From Nitrososphaerales archaeon (GTDB taxonomy: Archaea > Thermoproteota > Nitrososphaeria > Nitrososphaerales > Nitrososphaeraceae), in contig JARBAV010000012.1 of assembly GCA_029237515.1 (NCBI GenBank), positions 1-5,495 on the forward strand: 5,495 bases of DNA, given 5' to 3'. How positions within the stretch are numbered: position 1 is the first letter of the stretch; each line of letters starts with the position of its first letter. Shown piece by piece: positions 5,203 to 5,495 of this stretch. The notes beneath the pieces were generated by a model, which worked only from the letters and a program-made list of their open reading frames with translations, was not told the origin of the DNA and ran no database searches. The position numbers were made by a program, and so were the translations under genes.

Positions 5203-5385
5203 ATGGAACCTAATCGCATTCATCTTTCACTTGGGGAATCATCTATCACGGTACGGATCGAGCTGTATAGTGGCGTTATGACCGAGAAGACTTTGATTGG
5301 AAAAAATTGCTATCTTGAACTTTTGGAATTTCTAAAGCAGATTGATTCCACGAGTAAACTGCATGCTGAAATTAACTTGGAGTAA
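5203..5385 (+). CDS. Small hypothetical protein, 60 residues
   Basis: Not recognised. A TGA codon sits directly before the ATG in frame, so this ATG is the first possible start. The predicted layout is strand (IHLSL), beta hairpin (SITVRIELYSG then EKTLIG), one helix (CYLELLEFLKQI, 36-47) and a last strand (KLHAEINLE), with a single Cys36 and no membrane segment. That alternating pattern is more ordered than expected by chance, but the ORF is short. It follows the 180-residue gene by 147 bases. No Shine-Dalgarno site and no clear TATA box were found; GATAGTT is repeated at 5181-5187 and 5194-5200 just before the start. It could be a small regulator or partner of the preceding gene, or a spurious ORF. 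Confidence 0.5.
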   Translation: MEPNRIHLSLGESSITVRIELYSGVMTEKTLIGKNCYLELLEFLKQIDSTSKLHAEINLE

Positions 5386-5419
5386 CTCGCATCCATATGA
5401 CATTTATCATTTCATAGTT

Positions 5420-5485
5420 GTAGCTAATCCGAAGTAGTACCGCGAACTATCTCCATATCAGTTGTAGAATCGAGGTACTAGCTAC
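5420..5485. repeat. Long-range inverted repeat near the right edge
   Basis: TAGTACC (5435-5441) pairs with GGTACTA (5474-5480), and GTAGC (5420-5424) pairs with GCTAC (5481-5485), directly continuous on the right side, so 12 pairs stack with a 10-base bulge (5425-5434) and a 32-base terminal loop. AGTTGTAG is also directly repeated at 5416-5423 and 5460-5467. The structure lies in non-coding DNA after the last ORF. It does not match a tRNA on either strand. Confidence 0.35.
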
Positions 5486-5495
5486 TGACCTGTGC

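Noticed and set aside
1..5495. CRISPR array, insertion sequence or prophage
   Set aside because: No regularly spaced repeats with spacers, transposase, integrase or terminal inverted repeats were seen.

Overview
The window looks like archaeal chromosome, most probably from an ammonia-oxidising type archaeon (Nitrososphaeria/Thaumarchaeota). The reasons are a DRG-type GTPase with a TGS domain, a single-subunit STT3/AglB oligosaccharyltransferase whose motifs read more like eukaryotic STT3 than bacterial PglB, an archaeal-type dodecin, no convincing Shine-Dalgarno sites, AT-rich boxes about 25-30 bases before start codons (leaderless style), T-rich gene ends and modest GC (about 40% by eye). 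The lineage is inferred from these traits, not from a database match.

Layout, all genes on the + strand. 1-446: 3' end of a DRG-family GTPase, cut by the window edge. 447-874: non-coding, with a T-rich probable terminator and small hairpins. 875-3706: the centrepiece, a 943-residue fusion of a multi-pass STT3-type oligosaccharyltransferase, a Ser/Asn/Thr-rich linker and a complete C-terminal cyclophilin. 3707-3810: short gap with a T-run that may be both terminator and promoter. 3811-4020: dodecin with the flavin-stacking Trp and flavin-binding Gln in place. 4021-4512: 492 bases without a convincing gene but with an 11-bp phased tandem repeat, two adjacent hairpins and a duplicated TATA-like box. 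4513-5055: an unrecognised 180-residue helical protein, weakly HEPN-like. 5056-5202: gap with a 12-bp imperfect hairpin. 5203-5385: an unrecognised 60-residue ORF. 5386-5495: no gene seen; contains a long-range inverted repeat.

The genes do not form an obvious single pathway. The gaps are long and several genes seem to have their own promoters, so this is not a tight operon. The biologically striking element is the fused N-glycosylation/prolyl-isomerase enzyme. By topology its cyclophilin should lie outside the cytoplasm next to the glycosylation site. It also has Lys where the second catalytic acidic motif normally has Asp, a Met-to-Phe change in the DK motif, and a linker that is itself full of glycosylation sequons.
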